DNA of 64,000 nt from Numenius arquata (Eukaryota > Chordata > Aves > Charadriiformes > Scolopacidae). Below are positions 25,001-37,700 of the stretch, in pieces. Each line of letters opens with the position of its first letter. The first letter of the stretch is position 1. The notes beneath the pieces are model-generated. The model saw nothing but the letters and a program-made list of their open reading frames with translations, made no database searches and was not told the DNA's origin. A program made the translations under genes and the position numbers. Where the stretch lies: positions 11,915,233-11,979,232 of the forward strand of contig NC_133585.1 in NCBI RefSeq assembly GCF_964106895.1. Direction: 5' to 3'.

Positions 25001-28000
25001 CACTCTGGAGACCGTCGCATCTTCCCCATTGGCCCCGGGGCTGCCATGCTCACCCCCCAAAAGCATGGTCACTGGCTCCTGCCTCCCCCAAGCCTCCTAG
25101 GCCATCCCCAGGCCTTCAACACTACTTCTTCCTCCAAATATCTCTGGAGGCAGCTATGTAGAACATCAGATTGAAGAGCATGTTAGACTGCCAGACTGTT
25201 GAGGAGAACGGTTACTATGTGGCCGCAGATTTGTCCAAAGGGCTGTCCACATGCTGCTTTGCAGGCTTGTGCCCTGTATCACCCCTTCTGTGGCCAATGC
25301 TGGGTGCCTATTTAGGGTTTGGGGCATATTCCCAGTCACTGCTTCCAAATCAGAACAAATTTACGCAACTGCAACCAGCAGCTCTCCAGACAATATGCTT
25401 TCTGGTTTCCTTTCCTTGATGAGAAGCTTTTCCCATGGGGACCAAGTTTACCACTCATCTCTGTAATATCAAACCGAAGTCCTGTGTGGCTGTATTCCCA
25501 AGCATACTTCTGCTGAAATGCTGCAGTTTGTCATTTAAAGGTGTTTTTGAATATAAAAAGTCAAAGACAATTTGGCTAAACCTGAATCAGAAGAAAGGAT
25601 TAGGAAGGCAGAGGAATAATAATACATCAATTTAGCAAAGTTCTTGCTGTGAATATAAAAAAGTATGTCAGTAATCTGCATTGATTGCCTGGAGAAAATT
25701 CAGAGTGCATGAGTGCTCTGTTATCTTTGCACTGCACCTTTTTTTTGTTTTGCTTGTACCAACGCATATTTTACAAAGATTAATATGCTCCCACCAAATC
25801 CATAGTCTTATGACATCCATGGGGACATCTGGCAACAACCTGTCAGATCTTTTTTCTCTGTGTTCCTTGCAAACAAATTAGTAACCAGTGAAGTATTCTT
25901 AAGTGAGAGACTAAAATTAAATGCATGTTTTACTTATGCAGAGAGGAATTCAGTGGAAATTCAAAATACGAGGTTGCAAGATGACATCAGGCTGAGTGGA
26001 AGACCTTTTCCCCTGAATTTGGAAACAGCAAGTAGCTATCAAAAGAGTGCAGAAAGTAGAAATGGATCACTAAAAACTTTATAATTTAAGGAGTTAATAA
26101 ATGTCTTTGGCAAACTTGTTATCCTTTGCATGTTTTCACTGACTTCACAGGAATACACGGTGCAAAGCTGTCTTACATAAAAAGGAGTGAAAACAAATGA
26201 ATGCAGCTTTGCTTTATGAACTGGAAAAAGAACTATCATTAGTAGATTCTATCAAACTCAATAATTTATTCGCATTTACACCTTCTCTTGGCTTAAAGAA
26301 AACTCTTTATAACTAAATTTAACAGCCATATTGGACCATATATCATCTCATACTATCCCAATGAACTATTAGAAAGTCAGTTTAACACAGCATCAAAAAT
26401 AGATATTAAGACCCTGATGCATAAAGTTTCTATTGATACTAATTGCACTTGAGTCAGATGCTGAATCACCACTGAAAATCTTGCCTGTGACTGACTTCTG
26501 TTGTTAGGTTCAGCATTGATAAAGTAAATAAGGTTTAGACATGAAAATTTTTTAAGATACTTGAAGAAAATCAACCAACAAGTTCACAATATTGATTTAG
26601 CAGATCTTCTAAATCTAAAGGGGCTAGGGTAGACTTTCATGGAAAAAATAGTTCTGAATGAGCGAAGTCTGCACCACAGACTTTAATACACTCTACAAAA
26701 ATACCAGCAGTGTAACATATCTGGGAGGTTTGCTTGGGAGTGAGGGCGAAGTACAGTTGCAGGCAACCAAAAGCGCCTGACAGCCCTCATGAGGGCAGTT
26801 CACACAATACCCGAGTCCTTTATCCGTAGCCTAGAAGAGCTGTGCAGCTTTATGTTGACAAGCATTACAATGAGCCATCTATTTTCAAAACAATCGCACT
26901 AAAAAGATTTACAGCACATTTACAAGATCTAGCACTAATTTTTTGCAAGAACACACAATGGATCACTATTAAAACACAGGCTTAGATCAGTCATTTGCCC
27001 TGCTAGGAGGCAGGGCTGTCACCTTCTTTGTCATCAAGACACGCAGGTGAGTGAAAGACAAACATAACGAAGGATTTATGAGGTGCAATGTAATTTTGCT
27101 CTGCTTAAACCAAACATCTGTATAGCCTAACAAATATCATGCCCTCCTGAATCCTACTTCAAAATCCAAGAGCATATCCATCAAGGCAATTACCTACATC
27201 AGAAACAGCTGTAAATTGAACACCAGAAATCACAAAACACACCAAGATGGTTTCACAACAGCCTTGAAGCTCCGATCAGTTCTCCTGGGCATCACAACCT
27301 GTAAGCACGGATTTCAGGAAAATGCAAAAAATCCACCAGTGCCTTCAATCAAGACCCCTGATTGTAAATGCACCTCCACTGTGTAGTCAGAAGAACCATG
27401 AACAAAGTCTGGCTGCATCTGGAGCAAATTCACTCCTCCAGACATCTCAATCAAGCAGGAGCCAGGTCAGCACAGTGTGGGGCCTGAGCTGGGGGAAGCC
27501 ACTATCCCTTGTGCTTCAGCTCCCTTTTTGCTGTAGGATTAGGAGGGTGAAAAACCTATGTATCAAAGTAGTAACTGTCATGCTAGTGGCACCTTGTTGT
27601 TAAGGCAATGAGTAGGTCTGTGGAAAAGTAGTAAGGAATGAGAAGTGAAGAAAAAGGAAAAAAGGTCGAATAAAGTACCATTAGAAGAAAACAACTTTAT
27701 CTAGTAGTTATCATAGCTACTGCTACTCTAAATGTAGGTTAAAAATTGAGAAGTATGGTCAAGTTTCTCACTTTTAATCCATTCTGCAGGATCCAGGCAT
27801 TCAAATTCCCAAACAGTTAGTTAATCTATCAGTAGTACAAGAAATGAAAATGGTTGACCCTGCTGGGAAACGACGAGGGCTCATGCACATCTCGGATCCA
27901 CGTGTGGTGAGAAGTGGGCTGGCAGTTAAGGATCTGGAGGCTGGGCAAGCTGAACATTGCACATACTCCAGAGCCACGCTACACCAAGACCCCAGTCCTC

Positions 28001-28567
28001 AAGCATCTCCAGAAGGACAGTAAGGTAATTCCTGCGAGCGCTCACCGTTGGGCAACTCATATATGTCCTTGTATGTCCAGGGCCCAAAATCAGTAATTTG
28101 TAAGTGTTTGCTTTTAATCAGGCTGTGCCAGCGTGCACCTTAATTTAAGCCTCAGTTACGAAGAGGAGAGATGTTAATATACAGAATAGTTATTGCCAGA
28201 AAAATACACTGGCCAGTTTCTAAGAAAGGGGTGAGAGTATGCTGCAGAAATTCTTAGTTAATACTTTTCCCCTAATTACCAACTCAATGAGTGCCCCTTT
28301 GTTTTTCAGGTCACTCCCCAATTATATATTACATGTTTCCTTCGTTCCACAACATTTAATTCTTTTCCAGTGTTGCAGAATTAACTGGACAGGGTTCTTA
28401 ATCTTGTCTCTACAAAGAACTTGTTGTAATTGCAATGAATGCTTTCATTTTGCTGGTGTCTGAAATACGATTTGCAGGGAAAGGGGGAGTGCGGGTTGAT
28501 GCTAGTCCCATCATTAATAACATTCTTGCAAGGATTGTAGCGGTGGGAGTAAAAACCCCAAAGCTTT

Positions 28568-28575
28568 TATATAAT
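28568..28575 (+). promoter_or_regulatory. TATA-like element upstream of RGR
   Basis: TATATAAT lies 138 bases before the RGR start codon. If used, transcription would begin near 28600 and the 5' UTR would be roughly 110 bases, with no ATG in it before the RGR start codon. This is a motif-based prediction. Confidence 0.45.
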
Positions 28576-28581
28576 AATGAG

Positions 28582-28597
28582 CATGTGTCTGCACGTG
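28582..28597 (+). promoter_or_regulatory. Paired E-boxes (CATGTG and CACGTG) at the RGR promoter
   Basis: CATGTG at 28582-28587 and CACGTG at 28592-28597 begin exactly ten bases apart, about one helical turn. Both are sequence types bound by MITF/TFE-family factors, and RGR is expressed in retinal pigment epithelium, where MITF is a key regulator. Binding here is inference. Confidence 0.4.
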
Positions 28598-28712
28598 AGC
28601 TGCTCCTTTAAGAAGCCTTGGGCTAGTGGAAGAAGGGGGATCCGGAGAAAAGGCAGCTCTACAGCTATAACAGAGGGCAGAGGTTAAATCTGTTGGCATT
28701 TTTATCGCAAGT

Positions 28713-28791
28713 ATGGTAACCGCATACCCTCTCCCTGAAGGCTTCACTGAATTAGAGGTGTTTGCCATCGGCACTGCCCTGCTGGTAGAAG
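28713..28791 (+). CDS. RGR: RGR coding exon 1 (N-terminus and start of helix 1)
   Basis: Encodes residues 1-26, beginning MVTAYPLPEGF, plus one base of codon 27. It ends at donor gtaagc in phase 1. The ATG is in a strong context (A at -3, G at +4). The exon is too short to score as an open reading frame by itself and was found by homology to RGR. Confidence 0.95.
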
Positions 28792-31700
28792 GTAAGCTCA
28801 GTGCAAGACCTCAGCAGCAATAAGATTTTTGCCCCTATTATTCCTGGTGGGAGGGGGAAGGAAAATTGAAGTAAACGGCATTTGTGGTACACTGACCCAG
28901 ACCTATGGTGGTTACTGTGGCTACATCACCAGTACTTCTGGTGAGTAAGTCAGGGTGAGCTGCAACCGTTTGCAGTGAAGATCTGTTCTGTATCCGTAGC
29001 TGCCCTACAGCAGGCAAGTACTTGCTACTTTTCTTATCAAGAATTTGGTATGTAAGACTTTGTTGTTGACTTTTGAAGGCAATTTTCTCTTCCTTGGGGG
29101 AAGGATGTTGAAATGACTGATGATCTCTCAATAAAATTGGGCTGCTTGTTTTGTGGGCTGTGATGGCCATCTTATAATCAAAGATGATAGGTCCAAAATA
29201 GCCTGTTAACTGTTAGCATACATCCAGATTGCATTGGTAGCGCTGCAATTAATGGCTGCTGGCTAAAAATAATGAACAGAAATATACTTGCATGAGATTC
29301 AAAAGCTCTCACAGTGTTAAGAAGCAACATTTGCGGTAGGAGCCCGTATTCATTTAATTTAGCTTTTCTAAGGCATGTGCCACTTTGAGAGACTGCAACA
29401 AAACTGTGCATTTGTATCTTCCTGGCAGATAGCGAAGGACAAGCTTGTAGCTAGGATTATTTCAGTGTCAGTCACTGGCACCTCTTCTGAGCTATGTCCC
29501 CATCAGGGCCTGGGACCCCATGCCTGCATAGTGCTGTTCAGCTGGAGATGCAGGGATCGTGGGGCCCAACAGCAGAGGAGGAGAAGCTGTAAGCACCATC
29601 AGAATGGGATAAATACTCGTCAGCTCACCCCACGAACATGGAGCATGGGAGAAAGGAGGATGCTCGTCCTCTCCTTGCAGGCAAGCTCAGCTGGAAGGCA
29701 GCTTCGTATCTGCCTGCAAAGGAAAGCTGGAAGAGCTGTGTCAGAAAGCTGTGTCTTCCTTGGACGAGAGAGAGAGAGAGAGAGAAGAAAAAGCTTCTAC
29801 TACTGGCCTGGGGCGTAGTGCTGCCTAAACAGGGCTAAACCTGGCCAACAGCCATTGAGCCATCTGCAGGGCTGGGCAGGTCCTGGCTCAACTGTGCACA
29901 TCGTTACCGAGGGGTGAGACGCGGCAGAAGGACAGGGACACCGTCGGGTGCTGGCAGAGCTCAATGGCCAGGGTCCTGATGGGGAAGGGCTGGTTGTGGT
30001 ACCACAGCCCTGCCGGCCCTCACCTGCCCACCTACCTGCCCGTGCCGGGGGTTGCAGCCTGCAGGGACCCACCGTTGCTGAAGTTCAAGTTGGTAACCTT
30101 CACTTAAAGCTAGATGTGGTAAACACATGTACGTTTTACTAAACACAAGTATTTTCTATAGGGTTTTTGGCAGAATGTGCCCAGTGGATTGGCAATAATA
30201 CTTTATTGTCTGACTTAGAAGAACAAACTAAATAATTAAAGATTAATTCACTTTCTCAGATACTCTGAGAGAAATGCAATGATGACCTCCTTTTTTGCTG
30301 CAGCTTCTAAGTACACTGTGCAAAAAAGTCCTGGGGAAGAGGAAAACCTTGCATTCACTTTATTAACTGGACATGTTTGCTGCTTTTTCTTTTTTATTTA
30401 ATAAGTTCTCTACTTGTACACTCATGCTGGCCTTTGAGAAATTCTTTACTGTGAGGTGGTGAGCATTGGAACAGGTTGCCCAGAGAAGCTGTGGATGACC
30501 CTTCCCTAGAAGTGTTCAAGACCAGGCTGGATGTGGCTTTGAGTGACCTGGTCTAGCAGAAGGTGCCCATGGCAGGGGGGTTGGAACTAGATGATCTTTA
30601 ACGTCCCTTCCAACCCAAACCATTCTATGATTCAAGAAAGCAGAGTGGGGTGAAGCCTGGAGCTTCCAAAAACAGCGGAAAGACAGAAAAAAAGTTGATA
30701 TAGTAATAACTCTTCAGCTCTACTCTAAATATGGTCACAGCATACCTCTCCTAAAGGCTCGATTGCATTTGGGAGAGTTGGCAGCAGTTTTACCCTGTGG
30801 GTGGGAGGTAAGCTGGCAGGGAGGAAATAAGAACAGCAGATCTCAAATGGCTCCAAATATTTCTCCTGGAAATATTTTGTTATATGTTGTGTAATGAAAG
30901 ACGCACATCAGCTGTTACTATGGTTATGCCATCAGCCATTAATGCAATTAAAGTAGGAGCAGGATTTCTGACTAGACAAAATCATCCATCTTATGTAACT
31001 GCACAATTAAGACAATGAGCATAAGTAACTACACTACTTTACAGAATTAGGGGCTATGGATTTTTTTCTGTGCTACATCATTTCTCATTCCAAGAAGAAC
31101 ACAAAGAAGAAGACATACTGCCTCTCATCTAACTAAGACTTAGAGATGGGATGTTGAGTCATAGCCTCATCAGAGCTAGAATAATTCAGGTCCTCTTGAA
31201 AAGGACATTAAAGGACAAAGCTTGAGCTTAAACCAGGGAAGAATGGGTTTCAGCGTGGCGCAGCTCTGTTCTGGGTGAATAGCTGGGGCTGCTTAGATGT
31301 TCCTCTTTGAGAATCAACATTAACTTATTTTTTTAAATCTATCAGTGACTGCTTTTTATAATTAGATTATTCCTTTCCATGTATAGTCCATTGACGAAGG
31401 GCAGTAATAAGATTGAGCTGGTGTGATTCAAGCGCTGTCTAGGTTAACCTTAGAGAGAAGCCCAAAGGGAGGCAGGCTGACTGAAACACGGCTGAAGGAT
31501 TTCTATGCCTAGAGACAAAAGAATGTGACAATTGACATTAAACACGACCCGTTTCTCTACCAAAGACGGGCCTGGAGATGTGTCCGGCATGTGCTGGCTG
31601 TCAGCCCCTCTGAAGCTGCCTCCTCTCCCTCTCCCTTGCTCCGACCCACATTTCCCTGGATGGATCCTGGCAATCAGGTTTCTCTATTAAAACCAAAGGC

Positions 31701-34700
31701 AGAATTACAAATAAGATTAAACCATTTCTGCTCCACATGACTGGCCATATCCCTGATACAGTCTGAGGCATTGGCTTCAGCTGTCACCTATGACTTCTCT
31801 CCTGAAAGTCTTTGTAAACCTGCGCGCAGACTGTGACCACTTCAGATATATTCCCCGTGCATAAATTTCCACAGTAATTATTGTTCTGTCATAAAAAAAA
31901 CAACACAGCAGTATCATTGCAGATATTTTCCATTTCCAGTTCAATCACCCCAAACAATTCTGTGTTCCAGCCCTGCTTGGTTTCTGTCTGAATGGCTTGA
32001 CAATTATTTCTTTCCGAAAAGTCAAAGAAATCCGAACACCCAGCAATCTCCTGGTTCTCAGCATTGCACTGGCCGACTGTGGGATCTGCATCAATGCATT
32101 CATTGCTGCCTTTTCCAGCTTCCTAAGGTATATCTTTTTTTTTTTTCCTAACAGATGTTCAGAAGAACCACATGAAAATCAGCAGCTTACGTTCTAAGAG
32201 GACAAATTAATGAAATTACTCTCTTTCTAGCGTACCACCTAACCAACCTTCTCATTCTCTCAATCTGAAACAGCAAACTGAAACTCTGTATAGTTCTACT
32301 AGGCAAGTAAAAAAGCAGACTTTACTGCATATAATCACTGACAGACTATAAGACTGATTATAGAAGACATTTAACTGGACAGCTTTACCAGTGGTTATAG
32401 TAGAAGCTACTTGAATATTGCAATAGTAGTATATTTTCATTTGATTAAACCTCTAGATTGACCCCAAATTTGTCTGCAAGTCTTTCTGTTTTGTTATGAA
32501 CCTTTCCATTAAAGCACTCATTTGAGAAGCTTGTGGAAAATGAAAATGCAGATCTGTTAGCAGGGAGCTCATATCAGTTATGACACATTTGATTTGCCAC
32601 ATTTTCACATGTCAATCATTTAATCAGCGGACAAAAACAATATCAAGCATTTCAGTGAATAATTACAACAAACAAATCACAAGCAAACCATACTCAAAAA
32701 CACCCCACCACATGAATAATTCCACCTAAGTAACATATTTTTAAACCCTGGAAATACCTTTAATAGAGAAAAAAAATACATTTCAAGCCAGAATGTGACT
32801 ATTTTATTCTCTCTTAATGGATATAAATTTTTTTTTCCAAATTAAGAAGTCAATAATAAGCTCCAATGAGGCCTTATTCAACACAATTTACCTCCTGTAC
32901 AGACCACTCTTGTTTCAGACACTTATGTCTCACTGAAGTCAATAAAGATGCCTTTACTGAACTGGAGCTGAAAACCTAAGGTCAATACATTAAAATGAGC
33001 TTGCTTATAATACTTGCAGGACCTTTTCCTTTAAATGGGAGCAGGAGTTTCCCAGCCTCCCAAGAAGTCAGCCATCTCCTGTTCAAAGGGACTTCCAGGG
33101 GTGATGAATTAAACTGGTGTTCTGTAAATACATAACAAAGGAGATTGCTGAAGATTTCCACCTCACGGCCAGCTTTATAAGAATAAGAGTCAGGTTAGAT
33201 GAATACTGAGAAAAAAAAAAGCCATGGCTCCATGCTATGGGTCACCAGAAAATTAAAGGCACATGTCAGCAGACGTCTGCTACATCAGATCACCTCATGG
33301 TTCTTTTCATTCCACGTCTGCAAAGAATTGGTCTTTCCAAGACCAAGGTCTTGGAATATTATTTGTTGTGAGCTTTTGTACTCTGTTGCATGGTGAACAC
33401 CGATTTTCCAAAATGTTATTACTCATTTGCTACTTTCACATGTTGACAAATTGGCTGCTCCCAGTGGGTGCAAATTTTGAAGATACGAATAATTGGATGA
33501 AATATAGATTTCAAATAAAAACCCCAAGTTTCCAACACATAAATGCAGGGTTATATTTTCTTCTCCACACTAAGAGTAAAAATAGCTGTTGTACTATATC
33601 AGATGCCGCAGCAAGACAAATGCTAGCAAATACCTAAAGGCAAACACAGTAACAGCTCTCACAATGTTTCTCAGACTTAGAAAGCACGTGCACAGGCTAT
33701 CGTTTTACCTTCTCTGTTAACGCAATTTCCAAACACGTCTTCACCTTTTTCTATCATTTCCTTAACATATTCTTTTTTTGTTGACAGATACTGGCCCTAC
33801 GGCTCTGACGGCTGTCAAATTCATGGATTCCAGGGCTTCTGGACAGCACTAGCCAGCATAAGCTCCAGTGCTGCAGTCGCCTGGGACCGGTATCATCACT
33901 ACTGTACAAGTAAGGGCTACAATTTACCTAGAAACCTTACCCAGATCCTGCGATTTCAGAGAATCAAAGCAAACACATATTTATTATCTGCATATCTTAT
34001 ATGTAAGTTTATTTATCTCACACACTAGAGACAGAGCAAATATAAACAATCTCTCCAAAGGACCTCTTCCCATACAGGGGGCACAAACCAACAACTTTCA
34101 AGAGATATTTCCTCTTCCAGATCACATCCAAGTCCTGACCCTCTTGCCATGCTTTCACCTTCTCCATAAGTAAACTTCCGAGTCCCTAAACAAAATCCAA
34201 CTCCTCATATTGAAGAAAAATCTACGCACCTTGGGCTTCCATCCAACACCCTGCTGTGTATCAAACAGATCTTCATGCCCATGCAGAGTTTACTAATTAC
34301 AGATAAATTTCATGTAGCTAGAGAGCTGCTTCTGCAGATACAGCAGCTGGAACAAAGCCTAAAGCAAAGCACTTCTGCAGAGGTAGGATCGGGCAGACAA
34401 AGCTCAGCAGTCCCACTGTGTGACACACAGGCAATTTGGGGCACAAGAGACATCTGGGGGGTTTGTGCTATGTTCCAGGCCCCTTTGTGAAGACTTGAAC
34501 TTGGCACATTTGTTTCCAAGCAAGAAACAAATTATCTGCAAGTTTCAATAACAGCAGCAGAGGTGTTTTTGAGTACTGATAAGAGGAAGAATATGTTATT
34601 TTTTGTCTCTTAGTGAAGGCCATTTTTTGGTTTTTCTTGCAATTTAGTTTTTAACTAGCTCTGACACCTTAGCTGGATTTAATGGAAATCTAATACTAGA

Positions 34701-37700
34701 TAGGGAGATCAACCCAGGAAAATAAATTTTCCTTTTTTGTGGACTTATGAAAGCATATTTTTTATTTAGGTGAGAAATAGAGATTGACAGGATTGTCAAA
34801 TATACAGATTTACAGAGATAGAGACGCTCTGTCTTTTGTCACAGAACTACCTCCTAAACTTAGGCGGTACTGGATTTGTGCATTCATGTAACATGAATGG
34901 AAATTTCTGCTGAATTAGGGTGCTGAGTTGGATTTGGTGTCTGCAGAGACTGCTAGGATTTGTGCTGAGACTCCAGCTGTGTTCCAGCCACCACCGTGCA
35001 TGGGGAGAACAGGGGAATAACTGTATTCTCTTAGCACAGAAATCAGGAAGCATATCAAGGGGTGCTACCATCTGCCGTAAAACAAACTAGCAGCCTTGCG
35101 AGCATTGGAACTGGCAAAACCCGCTTTCTTGTGAATATGGTACGCAGGGATGATGTTTGCTTTTGTCTAAGGTAGACTTGTGCTGACTGCTCTGTGGGTG
35201 CTTTCATGGGGCCTCATCTCCCCCCAGCCACCAACTTTTACAGTAAATGCAGCAACTTAGTACCTGTCAGTCCCCATCTCCCTCTCCAGTTTACTTCTAA
35301 GTAGCCAACGTTTTCAAAAGTTATTAGGAAAGGTCTGAGTGACAAACACAGGGCATACAATCTCATGGCTCTCATTAGAAAAAGGGAAAGGACATGATAT
35401 GAAATACAAGCTTATTCTGAAAGGACATCTTAGCACTCCATAATGCTAGGAATGCCCTAATCTACACTATTTGCCTATTTTGGCAATTGGTGCCAAATTG
35501 GATGAGGTCCTCCCATGCAGATCTACACCTTTCGTGTTTCCTGCTAAAGCCAAGCCCTTTCCTGAGAAGTCAGGAGTCCACAGCACCTCATGTGACTGCA
35601 CCATTCCCAAAAAAATTGTGTCCCTTTGGCAATGTTGATAGATAAATGCAGCCCTCCTTTTCTTGTGCTAAAGCACAGGTGGCTCAGACCACTTCACAAA
35701 ATATTTTCTAAATGAAAGTGTAAAGCTGGCTGGGGAAGAAACTGCTGAGCTGCAGTACTTCAATCCCCTCCGCCATTCACATCCACACAGCCTTTCAGGT
35801 ACGGCCTCCATATCATTAAAGCAGCAAGTGGCAAAATAGACCCAGAGCACACAGCAAACATGTTCAATCTGATGATCCTGTTGAGGGTGGAAAGGTTGCC
35901 AACCTTTTGTGTGTCAACTTTTGTCAAGAATTCAGCTCAGGCAAGGAAATGTTGGGGTTTTTCTCGTGACCAGACAAAGGCCCCAAATAATGTAGGCTGT
36001 AAACTAAATCCATACCAACACCCTTTGGACACTGAAATGCAGTTGGAGCTATAAGAGTAGCATCTGTATTTTACAAGAGAGACAGCCTGAAAATAAGCAT
36101 GCCTGTGGAAAGACATTTTACTCTCTGCAACATTGACTTTAATGCTTTCTTGTCATGCACTCCTCCAGTCAAGAGCATACTGCATTAAGAGCAAAGGCAG
36201 AGAGACCCTAAGGCCACGAACTTCTTTACTTTGCTCAAATTGTTACTTACTGACAGCCAAACATCGCTGCTATTACTGAATATTTTGAACAACAAAACAA
36301 GAGCAAAAACCCAGAAGGTTTTAAAAGCTTGTGCTCTGTGGCTATTCCAGTAAAACCAGCCACTTCTAGTTTCATCCTTCACATGCTGATTGTGAGGAAG
36401 ATTAAGCCATATTTCATAGATCTGATATATCAAGCCTACAGGCTATACTGTGTTCTCAATCCATACATTAAACTCCTGTTGACAATGGTGCGAGTTGCAT
36501 GCCTCTACAGAAAGCACAAAATACCTTTGCCTAAAAAACGAAGCTATCAACATTTTATCTTCATTCCGTGGGAACTGGTACTCCTTCCAGACTCAATTGC
36601 ATCATCCCAAATATTTTTGTTATGTCCTAACAGTTTCCGAGAAAATGTTTATTGTGGCATTCCTCAGCCTGACACTTGATTATCCACTATCCATATTTCT
36701 GAGGAAGAAAGAACTGATGAGAATGTGAGAGATTACTACAATGATGAAAAAAAAAATGGGACTTTTCAGCCATTCTGGATGCTAATAACACAAATATGTT
36801 CACCAACATCCTGAAAATTAACTAAGTGTTTAATTTTGGAAGTCTTAGCAATCCTCAGTGATAAATTGCTAGCCTTTAAAGTATATTGATAACTAGACAT
36901 GTCACTCATCAGCAAACAGGTTGATATTGATTGGCATATGGAACAAAATAGTATGACCACCCCACATGAGAGAGAAGCAAGAGTTTCAAGACATTTTACT
37001 CTTCCTCCTAGGCAACCATGCTGAGCAACTCTCTTTTCATCCCCTGATGTGGCTTTGGGGCCTATGAGATGCTAGTTTCACAGCAAGGAGGAGAGAACTA
37101 CAGAAATCTGTAGTCTAAAAGTATGCAGTAAGAGGAGAAAAGGCATGGGACTCTGAAGGGTTTGAATGTCAATCACTAGCAAGATGGGAAAACAGATTAT
37201 TGTATTTCAAAATTTGATCATTAGGGGGAAAAGGAGAAAAAAGTAGCAGTTTAATGTTAGTGCCTGACAGTGAAGGAGGAAAGGGCAAACTCTGAGGAAG
37301 CTGTCTATCAATAGCCAAGCATTCAGGACAGAAAATGACATTTTATGTTAAAGTAGACATTGTTAGTTCTCCCTCCCTGGCCATTCAAATGAGGAAACTG
37401 TCCTGAATTATGTTCTTAACATAGCAAGGGAGGAAGGAAAGCAGCAGCCTGGGAGGTCTGACTGGAGCTGGGATCAGGCAGGCAAAGAGCAGCTTGTGAG
37501 CAGCCCAGGGGCTCAGCGATCTGAAATCAGACAGCCACCTACCACAGAGATGTCTGTGCTGAAGGCATTTCAATCTAACAGACGGTTCATTTTGGTGAGA
37601 GGGTGGCACGCTGCCATCAGCAGGTTATAGAGAGGGGAAGGATTCTGGTCAGATTTTTCCTTTCATAACCACGGCATAAAAGGAAAGAAAAATATCTAGA

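Larger units (their letters stand above)
17970..28500. other. LRIT1-RGR intergenic interval, no gene recognised
   Basis: AT-rich vertebrate intergenic sequence with only short, unrelated open frames. A locally GC-rich block at about 24600-25110 gives overlapping frames on both strands, as expected from base composition. Small features inside are a 16-base tandem duplication at 19354-19386, a 12-base-arm hairpin at 22053-22079, and CTAATCC/TTAATCC motifs at 25597-25603, 27536-27542 and 27774-27780. Confidence 0.6.
28792..31970 (+). other. RGR intron 1
   Basis: This 3179-base intron holds a GA microsatellite at 29766-29785, a relatively CpG-rich patch at about 29900-30080, and a well-preserved CR1 3' end at 30437-30633. 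Open frames of up to about 147 codons here match nothing I recognise and follow the local GC content. Confidence 0.9.

Noticed and set aside
29375..29818. 147-codon plus-strand frame in RGR intron 1
   Set aside because: It runs through a GA microsatellite (RERERER) and shows no recognisable domain; composition explains it.
36329..36679. 116-codon plus-strand frame in RGR intron 3 with a YCVLNPY segment faintly like a receptor helix 7
   Set aside because: Only a few residues resemble a G-protein-coupled receptor, there is no supporting upstream or downstream homology, and a frame of this length is expected by chance in 64 kb on six frames.
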